Of a stretch of 64,000 bases of DNA, positions 7,327-15,330 are shown piece by piece. Below the pieces are notes generated by a model. It ran no database searches and was not told the DNA's origin. It saw only the letters and a list, made by a program, of their open reading frames with translations. A program made the translations under genes and the position numbers. This stretch comes from JAAYEA01 sp012689325 (GTDB taxonomy: Bacteria > Chloroflexota > Anaerolineae > JAAYEA01), in contig DAITVZ010000019.1 of assembly GCA_036841525.1 (NCBI GenBank), positions 3,108 through 67,107 of the forward strand, given 5' to 3'. Numbering within the stretch: position 1 is the stretch's first letter; each line of letters begins with the position of its first letter.

Positions 7327-8474
7327 GGATGGCCTTCGAGTTCGATATCCTGCGCGACGACCTGACCGGCCTGGGGCGGGGCCCGGCCTTTGTCGCCTTT
7401 GGCGAGACCATGGTGCGGGACATGCCCGCCGACAACCAGCGGCCCGAGCGGACCCAGCAGGTCTGGCTCTCCATGGCGGGGAGCGAGCTGACCCTCGCTG
7501 TGACCCTCAGCCGCCTGGGCGTCCCCTCGAGCTATATCACCCGCGTGCCCGATAACCCCTATGGCTGGATGTTGCGCAACCTGGCCCGCGAGCAGGGGCT
7601 GGATACGGCGCATTTCGTCTGGGCCGACCGCGCCGACCTGATGGGGCGCTTCATGTACGAACTGGGGCGCTCCCCCCGGCCGGGGACGGTCTGGTACCAG
7701 CGCAAGCACTCGGCGGCCAGCCAGCTCGGCGCGGGGATGGTGGACTGGGGCGCGGCGCTGCGCGAGGCGCGGCTGTTCCATACCTCCGGCATCACTTTTG
7801 CCCTCGCCAACCACAGCGGCTACCCGCGCAACCATCTCCTGGAGGCCTTCCAGGAGGCGGCCGCGGCCAAGCCCGCCGGCTGCCTGGTGGGCCTGGACTT
7901 TAACTATCGCAGCACCCTCTGGAGCGTGGCCCAGTGCAAGGCGGCGCTCACGCCGGTCCTGACCGACCACGTGGACGTGCTCATCACCACCATCGAGGAC
8001 ATGGCCGGCGTCTATGGCATGTCCTGCGGGCGCGTCTCCGCCGCCGAGATCGAAAAGGGCGACATCGGGCGGCTGGAAGACGAGGACGTGCGCGCCTTTC
8101 TCCAGGAGCTGACCGAGCGCTTCCGGCTGCGGGTCGCCGGCGTCACCATCCGCTACCCCGATAGCCACGAGCAGCACCGCTGGGAGGCCGCGGCCATGGA
8201 CGCCCAGGGCCATTTCTTCCGCTCCCCCGCCATCCGCCCCATCGTCCTGCTGGATCGCCTGGGCGGCGGGGATACCTGGAACGGCGGCTTTTATTACGGC
8301 CTGCTCACCGAGCCGGACCCCGAGCGCGCCCTGGCCAAGGGCGTGCTGGTGGGCGACGCCGCCACCCGGCTCAAGCAGACGCTGATGTACGACCTGCCCA
8401 TCATCACTAAGGCCGAGGTGCAAGCGCTCTTGCGCGCCGACCTGCGCGGCGGCGGCAAGCGCACGACGCGGTAG
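7323..8474 (+). CDS. kdgK: PfkB-family sugar kinase, probable 2-keto-3-deoxygluconate kinase
   Basis: 383 residues of ribokinase/PfkB type. An N-terminal FVAFGETMVRD region is followed by LSMAGSELTLAVTLSRLG (substrate-binding strand-helix), an LVGLDFNYRSTLW segment typical of KDG kinases, and the C-terminal signature DRLGGGDTWNGGFYYG with the catalytic Asp of GGD. Phosphorylates 2-keto-3-deoxygluconate (KDG) to KDPG, which the aldolase encoded next would cleave to pyruvate and glyceraldehyde 3-phosphate. The ATG at 7323 overlaps the previous stop; a second ATG two codons on is possible. It is longer than typical KdgK (about 310), mainly through an insertion near residues 215-270. Confidence 0.85.
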   Translation: MRMAFEFDILRDDLTGLGRGPAFVAFGETMVRDMPADNQRPERTQQVWLSMAGSELTLAVTLSRLGVPSSYITRVPDNPYGWMLRNLAREQGLDTAHFVWADRADLMGRFMYELGRSPRPGTVWYQRKHSAASQLGAGMVDWGAALREARLFHTSGITFALANHSGYPRNHLLEAFQEAAAAKPAGCLVGLDFNYRSTLWSVAQCKAALTPVLTDHVDVLITTIEDMAGVYGMSCGRVSAAEIEKGDIGRLEDEDVRAFLQELTERFRLRVAGVTIRYPDSHEQHRWEAAAMDAQGHFFRSPAIRPIVLLDRLGGGDTWNGGFYYGLLTEPDPERALAKGVLVGDAATRLKQTLMYDLPIITKAEVQALLRADLRGGGKRTTR

Positions 8475-8480
8475 GAGCTT

Positions 8481-8591
8481 GCACCGCAGAGACGCTGTGG
8501 ACGCAGAGGATAGATGGGATGAAGAGACCCCAGACGCCTCTTTCAGCCTCTTGTTTCTCTTCCCTCTGCACTCTCTGCGCCTCTGCGGTGC
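8481..8591. repeat. Imperfect inverted repeat built from CCGCAGAGAC-type units
   Basis: Ends at 8481-8491 and 8581-8591 are exact inverted copies, and related CGCAGAG/CTCTGCG units lie just inside. It fills the kdgK-eda gap. Similar CGCAGAG-rich repeats are dispersed in many environmental genomes. No transposase is present. Confidence 0.6.
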
Positions 8592-8612
8592 GACCTTATC
8601 ATGGAGGTTAGG

Positions 8613-9260
8613 ATGAACCATCATGCCCAGCTCGAGCTGATTCGCCGGACCGGCGTCATCGCCATCATGCGCGCCAAGAGCTCCGACCAACTGCTCGCCG
8701 CGGCGGACGCCATCCGCGCCGGCGGCGTGGCGGCCATCGAGGTCACCATGACCACGCCCGGCGCGCTGGCGGTGATCGAGCAGGCCGCCTCGCGCTACGG
8801 CGAGGACGTGCTTTTTGGCGCCGGCACCGTGCTGGACGCCGAGAGCGCCCGCGCCGCCATCCTCTCCGGGGCCCAGTTCATCGTGGCCCCCTCGCTGGAC
8901 CTGGCGACCATCGCCCTTTGCCGCCGCCACAGCGTGCCGGTCTTTCCCGGCGCCTTCACCGCCACCGAGATCGTCGCGGCCTGGCAGGCCGGCGCCGACA
9001 TGGTCAAGGTCTTTCCCGCCAGCCTGGGCGGCCCCGCGCTGATCAAGGCGCTCAAGGCCCCCCTGCCGCAGATCGACCTGGTGCCGGTGGGCGGCGTGGA
9101 GCTGGACAACGCCGCCGATTTCATCCGCGCCGGATCGGCGGCGCTGGGCGTGGGCAGCGCGCTGGTGGACCAAAAGCTGCTGGACAACCGGGATTTCGCC
9201 ACGCTCACCGAGCGCGCGCGGCGTTTCATCGAAGCCGTGGCCCAGGGCCGGGGCAAATAG
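8613..9260 (+). CDS. eda: KDPG/KHG aldolase
   Basis: 215 residues, class I aldolase of the Entner-Doudoroff type: KDPG to pyruvate and glyceraldehyde 3-phosphate. Visible motifs: RRTGVIAIMRA, IEVTMTTPGAL (catalytic Glu region; the usual Arg is replaced by Thr), FGAGTVLDAE, PVFPGAFTATEI, the Schiff-base Lys in DMVKVFPAS, and phosphate-binding GGV. The start at 8613 (MNHHAQLEL) was chosen over the ATG at 8601 because GGAGG lies between them at 5 nt from 8613. It follows the KDG kinase across a repeat and precedes an SDR gene 23 bp away, which fits sugar-acid degradation. Confidence 0.9.
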   Translation: MNHHAQLELIRRTGVIAIMRAKSSDQLLAAADAIRAGGVAAIEVTMTTPGALAVIEQAASRYGEDVLFGAGTVLDAESARAAILSGAQFIVAPSLDLATIALCRRHSVPVFPGAFTATEIVAAWQAGADMVKVFPASLGGPALIKALKAPLPQIDLVPVGGVELDNAADFIRAGSAALGVGSALVDQKLLDNRDFATLTERARRFIEAVAQGRGK

Positions 9261-9283
9261 CGGGGCGGGGAAAGGGGTCGCAC

Positions 9284-10030
9284 ATGGGTTCGCAGGGACG
9301 TGTGGCGGTGGTGACCGGCGGGGCGCGGGGGATCGGCCGGGCCATCTGCCTGGCGCTGGCTCGCCAGGGGGCCGACGTGGCCATCGCGGATTTGAACCTG
9401 CCCGCCGCGGACGAGCTCGCCGCCGAGATCGAGGCGCTGGGCCGCCGCGCGCTGGCGCTGCGGGTGGACGTCTCGCGCCGGGACGAGGTCCGCGAGATGG
9501 TGGGGCGCATCGTGGCGGCCTGGGGGCGGCTCGATATCCTGGTCAACAACGCCGCCATCTGCCCCATGGCCCCCTTTGACCAGATCACCGACGAGCAGTG
9601 GGCCCGCACCCTGGCCATCAACCTGCAGGGGCCCTTTATCTGCTCGCAAGAGGCCGTCAAGGTCATGAAGCCGCAGGGCTGGGGGCGGATCATCGCCATC
9701 TCGTCCGTGGCGGGCAAGATGGGCAGCGTCCGCTCCGGCGCCGACTATTCCGCCTCCAAGGGCGGCGTCATCGCGCTGACCATGTGCATCGCCCGGACCT
9801 ATGCGCGCTCCGGCATCACCGCCAACGTGGTGGCCCCCGGCACGGTCCACACCGACCTCAACCGCAACTGGCCGCAGGAGGCGCTGGACGATCTGGAGCA
9901 GCGCACGCCCTTGGGTTACCTGGCCGAGCCGGAGGACATCGCCGCGGCGGTGGCCTTTCTCGCCTCCGACGAGGCCCGCTACATCACCGGCGAGGTGCTG
10001 GACGTCAACGGCGGCTTTCTGATGGATTGA
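9284..10030 (+). CDS. SDR-family oxidoreductase (FabG-like)
   Basis: 248 residues. Classical short-chain dehydrogenase: cofactor-binding GGARGIG near residue 12, NNAA, catalytic Ser in AISSVAG, YSASKGG (Tyr and Lys), and a C-terminal ITGEVLDVNGGF. The Asp at the end of the second strand (IADLN) favours NAD(H). Closest style is FabG, but the position directly behind kdgK-eda suggests a sugar or sugar-acid dehydrogenase feeding 2-keto-3-deoxygluconate. The exact substrate is not readable. Start chosen at 9284 after GGGGAAAGGGG; earlier in-frame starts lie inside eda. Confidence 0.85.
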   Translation: MGSQGRVAVVTGGARGIGRAICLALARQGADVAIADLNLPAADELAAEIEALGRRALALRVDVSRRDEVREMVGRIVAAWGRLDILVNNAAICPMAPFDQITDEQWARTLAINLQGPFICSQEAVKVMKPQGWGRIIAISSVAGKMGSVRSGADYSASKGGVIALTMCIARTYARSGITANVVAPGTVHTDLNRNWPQEALDDLEQRTPLGYLAEPEDIAAAVAFLASDEARYITGEVLDVNGGFLMD

Positions 10031-10069
10031 TCTAGGCATGACGGCGGTCATGGCCGCGGCCCGGCGGTG

Positions 10070-10078
10070 TGCTATGCT
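10070..10078 (+). promoter_or_regulatory. Extended -10 promoter candidate
   Basis: TGCTATGCT (10070-10078) is an extended -10 element about 33 bp before the ATG at 10111; no clear -35 is seen. Confidence 0.45.
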
Positions 10079-10110
10079 AAGGAGCATGGAACGCGCAAAG
10101 GAGGAACACA

Positions 10111-11106
10111 ATGGCTGATCTGCAAACCACCTACATGGGCCTCAAGCTCGCTAACCCCATCATCGCCGGCGCCAGCCGGCTCACCTCCAAAGTCGATGGC
10201 ATCAAAAAGCTGGCGGACGCGGGCGCCGGCGCCGTCGTGCTCAGCTCGCTCTTTGAGGAGCAGATCCAACTGGAGCGGGCGCGCCTTGAAGAGGACCGCA
10301 CCCGCTGGGACGAGATGTACGCCGAGATGACCTCCATGTTCCCGCACATCGAGCACGCCGGGCCGGAGGAGCACCTGGCCCTGGTGCGCAAGGCCAAAGA
10401 GGCGGCGGGCGTGCCGATCATCGCCAGCCTCAACGCGATCACCCCCGAGACCTGGGTCGAATACGCCCAGCGCCTGGCCGAGGCGGGGGCCGACGCCCTG
10501 GAGCTCAACTTTTACGCCACGCCGACCGACCTGAGCCGCCCCGGCCGCGAGATCGAGGCCGAGCAGGTGTCCATCGCCCAGCAGGTGCGGCGCGCCGTGG
10601 CCGTCCCCATCAGCGCCAAGCTCAGCCCCTTTTACGCCAACCCCCTGAACGTCATCGCTCGCCTGGACAAGGCCGGGGTCAAGGGGTTCGTCCTCTTTAA
10701 CCGCTTCTTCCAGCCCGATATCGACATCAAAAAAGAGGCCAACACCTTCCCGCTGAGCCTGAGCCACGAGGGCGACTATGGGCTGTCGCTGCGCTATGCT
10801 GGGCTGCTCTACGGCCAGATCAAGGCCGACATCTGCGCCAGCACCGGCATCACCACCGGCGAGGACGTGGCCAAGTTGCTGCTGGCCGGGGCCGGGTGCG
10901 TGCAGGTGGTGACCACGCTATACAAGAACGGCGCCGACCAGCTCGGCAAGATGAAGCGGGCGCTGGAAGCGTGGATGGAAGGCAAGGGGCACGCGACGCT
11001 GGCCGATTTCCGGGGCAAGCTGGCTCGCGCCAACCAGGCCGACCCCTGGGCCTACGAGCGGGCGCAATACGTGCGCACGCTGCTGCGGCCCAATCCGCTG
11101 GACTGA
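10111..11106 (+). CDS. Dihydroorotate dehydrogenase-like flavoprotein
   Basis: 331 residues, FMN-binding TIM barrel. It has TTYMGLKLANPIIAGASRLT, FEEQIQLE, VPIIASLNAITPETW, ALELNFYATPTD and VPISAKLSPF, the layout of the dihydroorotate dehydrogenase-like family that is often annotated as a subunit of anaerobic pathways. The class I catalytic Cys position is not obvious, and the ASTGITTGEDVAKLLLAGA and VQVVTTLYKNG motifs form the phosphate-binding end. Orotate formation is therefore not certain. Preceded by AAAGGAGG at 9-10 nt. It converges on era across a strong hairpin. Confidence 0.82.
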   Translation: MADLQTTYMGLKLANPIIAGASRLTSKVDGIKKLADAGAGAVVLSSLFEEQIQLERARLEEDRTRWDEMYAEMTSMFPHIEHAGPEEHLALVRKAKEAAGVPIIASLNAITPETWVEYAQRLAEAGADALELNFYATPTDLSRPGREIEAEQVSIAQQVRRAVAVPISAKLSPFYANPLNVIARLDKAGVKGFVLFNRFFQPDIDIKKEANTFPLSLSHEGDYGLSLRYAGLLYGQIKADICASTGITTGEDVAKLLLAGAGCVQVVTTLYKNGADQLGKMKRALEAWMEGKGHATLADFRGKLARANQADPWAYERAQYVRTLLRPNPLD

Positions 11107-11114
11107 AAAAGCAA

Positions 11115-11146
11115 GAGCCCCCAAGGCTGGTTAGCCTTGGGGGCTC
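11115..11146. terminator. Bidirectional terminator between the DHOD-like gene and era
   Basis: A perfect 14-bp stem (11115-11128 with 11133-11146) and GGTT loop. On the minus strand it is followed by TTGCTTTTT, so it ends the era/V-ATPase transcript; on the plus strand the stem alone follows a stop codon at 11106. Confidence 0.88.
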
Positions 11147-11151
11147 GCCGC

Positions 11152-12090
11152 TCACCTGCGTGGCGGCGCGTAGCCCAGCCGCTTGAGCAGGTGCGGCTCC
11201 TTGCGCCAGTTCTTGAGCACCTTGACCCACAGCTCCAAAAAGACCTTGCCGCCGGTCATCGCCTCGATCTCGGCGCGGGCCGCCTGGCCGATCCGCTTGA
11301 GCATGCTCCCCTGGGCGCCGATGATGATGCCCTTTTGCGATTCCTTTTCCACAAAGACGTTGGCGGCAATGTAGGTCGAGCCGTCCTCGCGCTCCTTGTA
11401 CTCCTCCACCACCACCGCCACGGCGTGGGGCACCTCTTGCTCCAGGTGGTTGAGCACCTGCTCGCGGATCATCTCGGCGGCGATGCTGCGCATGTACTGG
11501 TCCGTCACCTGCTCCTCGGGAAAGTAGCGCGGCCCCAGCGGCAGCCGCTGGATCATCGCCTGCAAGAGCGCGTCCAGCCCGGCCCCTTGCAGCGCCGAGA
11601 TGACCAGGTCGCCATCGAAGGTCCCCAGCGCGCGATAGGCCGCCGCCCGCGCCTCCACCGCCTCCGCCGGGACCAGGTCCGCCTTGTTCAGCAGCAAGAG
11701 CTTGGGCGCGCGCACGGCGCTGACCAGCTTGGCGATGGCCCGGTCGGCCCCGTCGGGCTCGCCGGAGAGGTCCACCAGGAAGCAGACCAGGTCGGCATCC
11801 GGGATGGCCTGCTTGGCGCTGGCGACCATGTACTCGCCCAGGGCGTGGTGGGGCAGGTGGATGCCCGGCGTGTCCACAAAGATCAGTTGTGCCTCCGGGC
11901 GGGTGAGGATGCCCAGCAACGGCTGGCGGGTGGTCTGCGGCTTGGGCGAGACGATGGCGACCTTTTGCCCCAGGAGCGCGTTCATCAGCGTGGACTTGCC
12001 CACGTTGGGCTTGCCGATCACCGCCACATAGCCGGAGCGATGGTCCGCCGGCAGCTCTTCCGAGATGGTCAGTTCGGGTTCGGTGGTCAT
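11152..12090 (-). CDS. era: GTPase Era
   Basis: 312 residues, essential GTPase that binds 16S rRNA and assists 30S maturation. G1 GKPNVGKST near residue 26, G2 region TTRQPLLG, G3 DTPG, G4 NKAD, and G5 SAL. The C-terminal KH domain shows GIIIGAQGSMLKRIGQAARAEIE with its GxxG-type loop, then WVKVLKNWRK, the usual Era ending. It is the last gene of the minus-strand operon that starts with ttuA and the V-ATPase genes; a 22-bp gap separates it from the transporter gene, and a T-rich hairpin follows the stop. Confidence 0.95.
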   Translation of the reverse strand: MTTEPELTISEELPADHRSGYVAVIGKPNVGKSTLMNALLGQKVAIVSPKPQTTRQPLLGILTRPEAQLIFVDTPGIHLPHHALGEYMVASAKQAIPDADLVCFLVDLSGEPDGADRAIAKLVSAVRAPKLLLLNKADLVPAEAVEARAAAYRALGTFDGDLVISALQGAGLDALLQAMIQRLPLGPRYFPEEQVTDQYMRSIAAEMIREQVLNHLEQEVPHAVAVVVEEYKEREDGSTYIAANVFVEKESQKGIIIGAQGSMLKRIGQAARAEIEAMTGGKVFLELWVKVLKNWRKEPHLLKRLGYAPPRR

Positions 12091-12107
12091 GGGCTGGTCC
12101 TCTTTCT

Positions 12108-12141
12108 AGACCCTAAAGGTCTTCCGAGACCTTTAGGGTCT
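12108..12141. repeat. Perfect 15-bp inverted repeat, copy 1
   Basis: Arms 12108-12122 and 12127-12141 are exact complements with a TCCG loop. The palindrome overlaps the last codons and stop of the VUT transporter gene. An almost identical palindrome occurs at 48731-48764 with a different loop, so it is a dispersed element. Confidence 0.85.
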
Positions 12142-12811
12142 GGCTGGCGCCGCTGCTCCAGCGATACACTCCCCGCGCCAGGTAGGCAAAGGGCACGTTG
12201 AGCAGCGTGATGGCGATCTTGATGGCGTATTGGCCGACGATCACGGGGAGCAGGGGAAAGACCCCCGCGAACGCCACCGTGCTGAACAGCACGCTATCCA
12301 CCGCGAGCGAGACGCCGTTGCTGCCGACGATGCGCAGCCAGACCGGCCCGCCTCGCTGGCGGATGGCGTGATAGATGAACACATCCGTGCGGCTGGCGAT
12401 GTAATAGGCCAGCATGCTCGCCGCCACGATCCGCGGCGCGGAGCCCAGCACCGCGGCGAACTGGGGCTGCAGCTCGGCATAGATCTCGGCCGGCGGCAGA
12501 TTCACCGCCACATAGGCGGTAAAGGCCCAGAGCACGTTGGCGAAAAAGGCCAGCACGATAGCCCGCTTGGCCTCCGCCTTGCCGTAATACTCGTTGATCA
12601 GGTCGATGGTGGTGAACCCGATGGTATAGATCACGTCCGCGGCGGCCACGGTCAGCCCCACCACGGTCATCATCTTGCTGGCGGTGACGTTGGCGATGAC
12701 GATAGAGACGGCATAGATCCCCATGAGCCAGCCCTTGCCCATCCGCCCGGCCAGGCCGCTGGACACCGTCACCAGCGCGAACGTCCCCACAATCCAGATC
12801 AGCCAGATCAT
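12113..12811 (-). CDS. yhhQ: VUT family / queuosine precursor transporter (YhhQ-like)
   Basis: 232 residues, polytopic membrane protein with about six hydrophobic segments. Signature residues include IANVTASKMM, an IYTIGFTTIDLINEYYGK motif typical of the VUT/YhhQ family (COG1738), ASRTDVFIYHAIR and SNGVSLAVDSVLFSTVAF. Members import preQ0/preQ1 for queuosine synthesis. The start at 12811 overlaps the universal-stress gene stop by 4 bp (ATGA). The 3' end, including the stop, is formed by the arms of a repeated palindrome, so the C-terminal SQTLKVSEDL is probably an acquired tail. Confidence 0.88.
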   Translation of the reverse strand: MIWLIWIVGTFALVTVSSGLAGRMGKGWLMGIYAVSIVIANVTASKMMTVVGLTVAAADVIYTIGFTTIDLINEYYGKAEAKRAIVLAFFANVLWAFTAYVAVNLPPAEIYAELQPQFAAVLGSAPRIVAASMLAYYIASRTDVFIYHAIRQRGGPVWLRIVGSNGVSLAVDSVLFSTVAFAGVFPLLPVIVGQYAIKIAITLLNVPFAYLARGVYRWSSGASQTLKVSEDL

Positions 12812-13269
12812 CCGGTCCCTTGCCGCTTGGCGATGAGCACCGGGCACTCGGCGAACTCGATGACGCGCTCGGCGACGCTGCCGATCAGGTAGCGCCGCGG
12901 GCCGCGCAGGCCCACCTGCCCGATGACGATCAGGTCCACCCCATGCTGCTTGGCGGTCTTCAATATCTCCTCGTGAGGCGTCCCTTCCCGCAGAAAGACG
13001 GTGGACTCGACGCCCCAATCTGCGGCCAGCCGCGCCAAATAGTTGATCGCGCGCCGCCCCGTCTCTTCTAGCTCGCGGCGCACCGCGGCCTCGCTCTTGC
13101 CGCCAAAGCGCGTCAGCTCGGTCTTGACGACCTGGTCGATCACATAGAGAAAGCACAGGCGCGCGTGGTAGGTCCGCGCGATGCCGATCGCCAGCTTGCC
13201 CGCGGCGATGGAATAGTCGGAGCCATCGGTTGGCACCAGGATGTGCGTAAAGGATCCCGGCTCGGTCAT
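12808..13269 (-). CDS. Universal stress protein (UspA family)
   Basis: 153 residues. Begins ILVPTDGSDYS and ends with the ATP-binding pattern G-x2-G-x9-GS in GQVGLRGPRRYLIGS, so it is an ATP-binding UspA-type protein. It lies 44 bp downstream of the V-ATPase D subunit and overlaps the transporter gene by 4 bp, placing a stress protein inside the ATPase operon. Its role there is unknown. Confidence 0.9.
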   Translation of the reverse strand: MTEPGSFTHILVPTDGSDYSIAAGKLAIGIARTYHARLCFLYVIDQVVKTELTRFGGKSEAAVRRELEETGRRAINYLARLAADWGVESTVFLREGTPHEEILKTAKQHGVDLIVIGQVGLRGPRRYLIGSVAERVIEFAECPVLIAKRQGTG

Positions 13270-13313
13270 CTAGGCTTGCTCCCTTTCACCCTTGAGAGAG
13301 GCTTGGCGAGTGA

Positions 13314-13937
13314 TCACCCCTCGGCGGTCAGAGACTTGACGCGCTTGAGGCGGAAGCGCTCTTCGCGGTCCTTCTCCTCCAGCGACTCTTCGATGAACTT
13401 GACCGTCTCGTCGTATTGCGGGATGAACAGGTATTCCAGCGCGTTCACCCGGCGTTGCGTGCGCTGCAACTCGGCGGCCAGCCGCCACACCGAGCTGACC
13501 GACTCGGCCAGGGTGGGCAGCAGCTCCAGCACCTGGCGGAACTTACGCCGGGCCTCGTCCAGCCCCGCCGTGGTGTCGCCCAATCCGAAGGCCAGGGCGG
13601 GGGGCTCGCCCTGCAATTCCACCGTGGGCACCACCACGCCCATGATGCTGCGCAAGAGCACCCGCACCTCGGCCTGGCCCACCGTCGCCAGCGAGGCCCA
13701 ATCCACCATCTCGCGGCCCATGGTCAAATTGGCCACGCGCAGCGCCGCATACGCCTCCGCCAGCAGCTCATCCACCTGGCGCTGCACCGCCTCGGCGTCG
13801 TGCGCCATGTGCATCAGGTTCATGGTCAGCACCTCGCGCTTGCGGTCCAGCAGCGTATAGCCCAGCCGGGCCATGGCCAGGTCTTTCTTCAGGCGCAAGA
13901 GGCTGCTACGTGTAGGCGAGACCTTCAGTCGAGCCAT
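13314..13937 (-). CDS. atpD: V/A-type ATP synthase subunit D
   Basis: 207 residues. Central-stalk rotor subunit: MARLKVSPTRSSLLRLKKDL is the diagnostic N-terminus, followed by long antiparallel coiled-coil helices and RVNALEYLFIPQYDETVKFI near the C-terminus. Its start lies inside the 3' end of atpB (32-bp overlap); this start is fixed by the conserved N-terminus, so the overlap is real. Confidence 0.95.
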   Translation of the reverse strand: MARLKVSPTRSSLLRLKKDLAMARLGYTLLDRKREVLTMNLMHMAHDAEAVQRQVDELLAEAYAALRVANLTMGREMVDWASLATVGQAEVRVLLRSIMGVVVPTVELQGEPPALAFGLGDTTAGLDEARRKFRQVLELLPTLAESVSSVWRLAAELQRTQRRVNALEYLFIPQYDETVKFIEESLEEKDREERFRLKRVKSLTAEG

Positions 13938-15330
13938 AATGCTCCGCCAACTCGTCGTCGCTGAGACGGGTCAACTCGTCCTGCGGCAGGATGGATAGCA
14001 CCTTCCAGGCCGCCTCGAGCGTTTGCACGATGGAACGGTCCTCCTCCAGGCCCTGCCCGATAAACTGGCGCTCGAAGGCCTGGCCGAACTCGAGGTACTG
14101 GCGATCCACCTTGGTCAGCTCTTCCTCGCCGATGACCGCGGCCAGCGACTTGACGTCCTGGACGTGGGCATAGGCGGCGTACATCTGGCTGGCCACGTGG
14201 GGGTGGTCGCCCCGCGTTAGCCCCTCGCCGATGCCGTCTTTCATCAGGCGGGAGAGGCTGGGCAGCACCGCCACCGGCGGATAGACGCCCTCTTGGGCCA
14301 GATCGCGGCTCACCACGATCTGCCCCTCGGTGATAAAGGCCGTCAGGTCCGGCACGGGGTGGGTGATGTCGTCGTTGGGCATGGTGAGGATGGGGACCTG
14401 GGTGATGGAGCCGCCCCGCCCGCGGATGCGCCCGGTGCGCTCATAGATGGAGGCCAGGTCGCTATAGAGATAGCCGGGGTAGCCCTTGCGGCCGGGGATC
14501 TCGTTGCGCGCGCTGGAGAGCTGGCGCAGCGCCTCGCAATAGTTGGTCATGTCCGTGAGGATCACCAGGACGTGCATCCCCTTCTCAAAGGCCAGGAACT
14601 CGGCCAGCGTCAGCGCGGCCCGCGGCGTGATCAGCCGCTCGATCACCGGGTCGGCGGCGAGGTTGAGGAACATGGCGACGTTCACCAGCGCGCCCGATTC
14701 GGCGAAGGAGCGCCGGAAAAAGTCGGCCACGTCGTTCTTGATCCCCATGGCGGCAAAGACGATGGCGAAACGTTCCTCCGCTCCTGCCTCGGCCCCGCCG
14801 AGCCGCGCCTGCCGCGCCAGTTGCGCCGCCAGTTGGTCGTGGGGGAGGCCGTTGCCGGAAAAGATCGGCAGCTTTTGCCCGCGCAGCAGCGTGTTCATCC
14901 CGTCGATGGCCGAGATGCCCGTGGCGATGTATTGGCGCGGGTATTCGCGCACCGTGGGGTTGATGGGCGCGCCGTTGACGTCGGCCCAGCGCTCCGGCAG
15001 CGGCGCCGGCTGGCCGTCGATGGGCGTGCCGACGCCATTGAAAACCCGCCCCAGCATCTCGGCGGCGACGGGGATCTCGAGCGGGCGCCCCGCAAAGCGC
15101 ACCCGCGTCTCGGGGATGGAGAGCCCCGCCGTGCCCTCAAAGACCTGAATCACGGCGATCTCCTCGTCCACCTCCAGCACGCGCCCGTGCAGGCGCCGCC
15201 CGTCCGGCGCGACGATCTCGACCAGTTCGTCATAGGCCACGTTGCGGACGCCTTGCACGGCGATCAGCGGCCCTTCCACGCGGGCCAGCCCGCGCACCTC
15301 TTGTCCTCCGGCCAAACGCACCCTGCTCAT
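13906..15330 (-). CDS. atpB: V/A-type ATP synthase subunit B
   Basis: 474 residues. Non-catalytic nucleotide-binding subunit of the A3B3 head. Begins SRVRLAGGQEVRGLARVEG; contains REYPRQYIATGISAIDGMN, LPIFSGNGLPHDQLAAQ (degenerate P-loop, as expected for B), and SYSDLASIYERTGR-like LYSDLASIYERTGRI. The start overlaps the atpA stop by 4 bp. A long minus-strand operon supplies the other subunits. Confidence 0.96.
   Translation of the reverse strand: MSRVRLAGGQEVRGLARVEGPLIAVQGVRNVAYDELVEIVAPDGRRLHGRVLEVDEEIAVIQVFEGTAGLSIPETRVRFAGRPLEIPVAAEMLGRVFNGVGTPIDGQPAPLPERWADVNGAPINPTVREYPRQYIATGISAIDGMNTLLRGQKLPIFSGNGLPHDQLAAQLARQARLGGAEAGAEERFAIVFAAMGIKNDVADFFRRSFAESGALVNVAMFLNLAADPVIERLITPRAALTLAEFLAFEKGMHVLVILTDMTNYCEALRQLSSARNEIPGRKGYPGYLYSDLASIYERTGRIRGRGGSITQVPILTMPNDDITHPVPDLTAFITEGQIVVSRDLAQEGVYPPVAVLPSLSRLMKDGIGEGLTRGDHPHVASQMYAAYAHVQDVKSLAAVIGEEELTKVDRQYLEFGQAFERQFIGQGLEEDRSIVQTLEAAWKVLSILPQDELTRLSDDELAEHYGSTEGLAYT

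Noticed and set aside
8481..8591. Considered as an insertion sequence
   Set aside because: 111 bp, no transposase, no target duplication seen.
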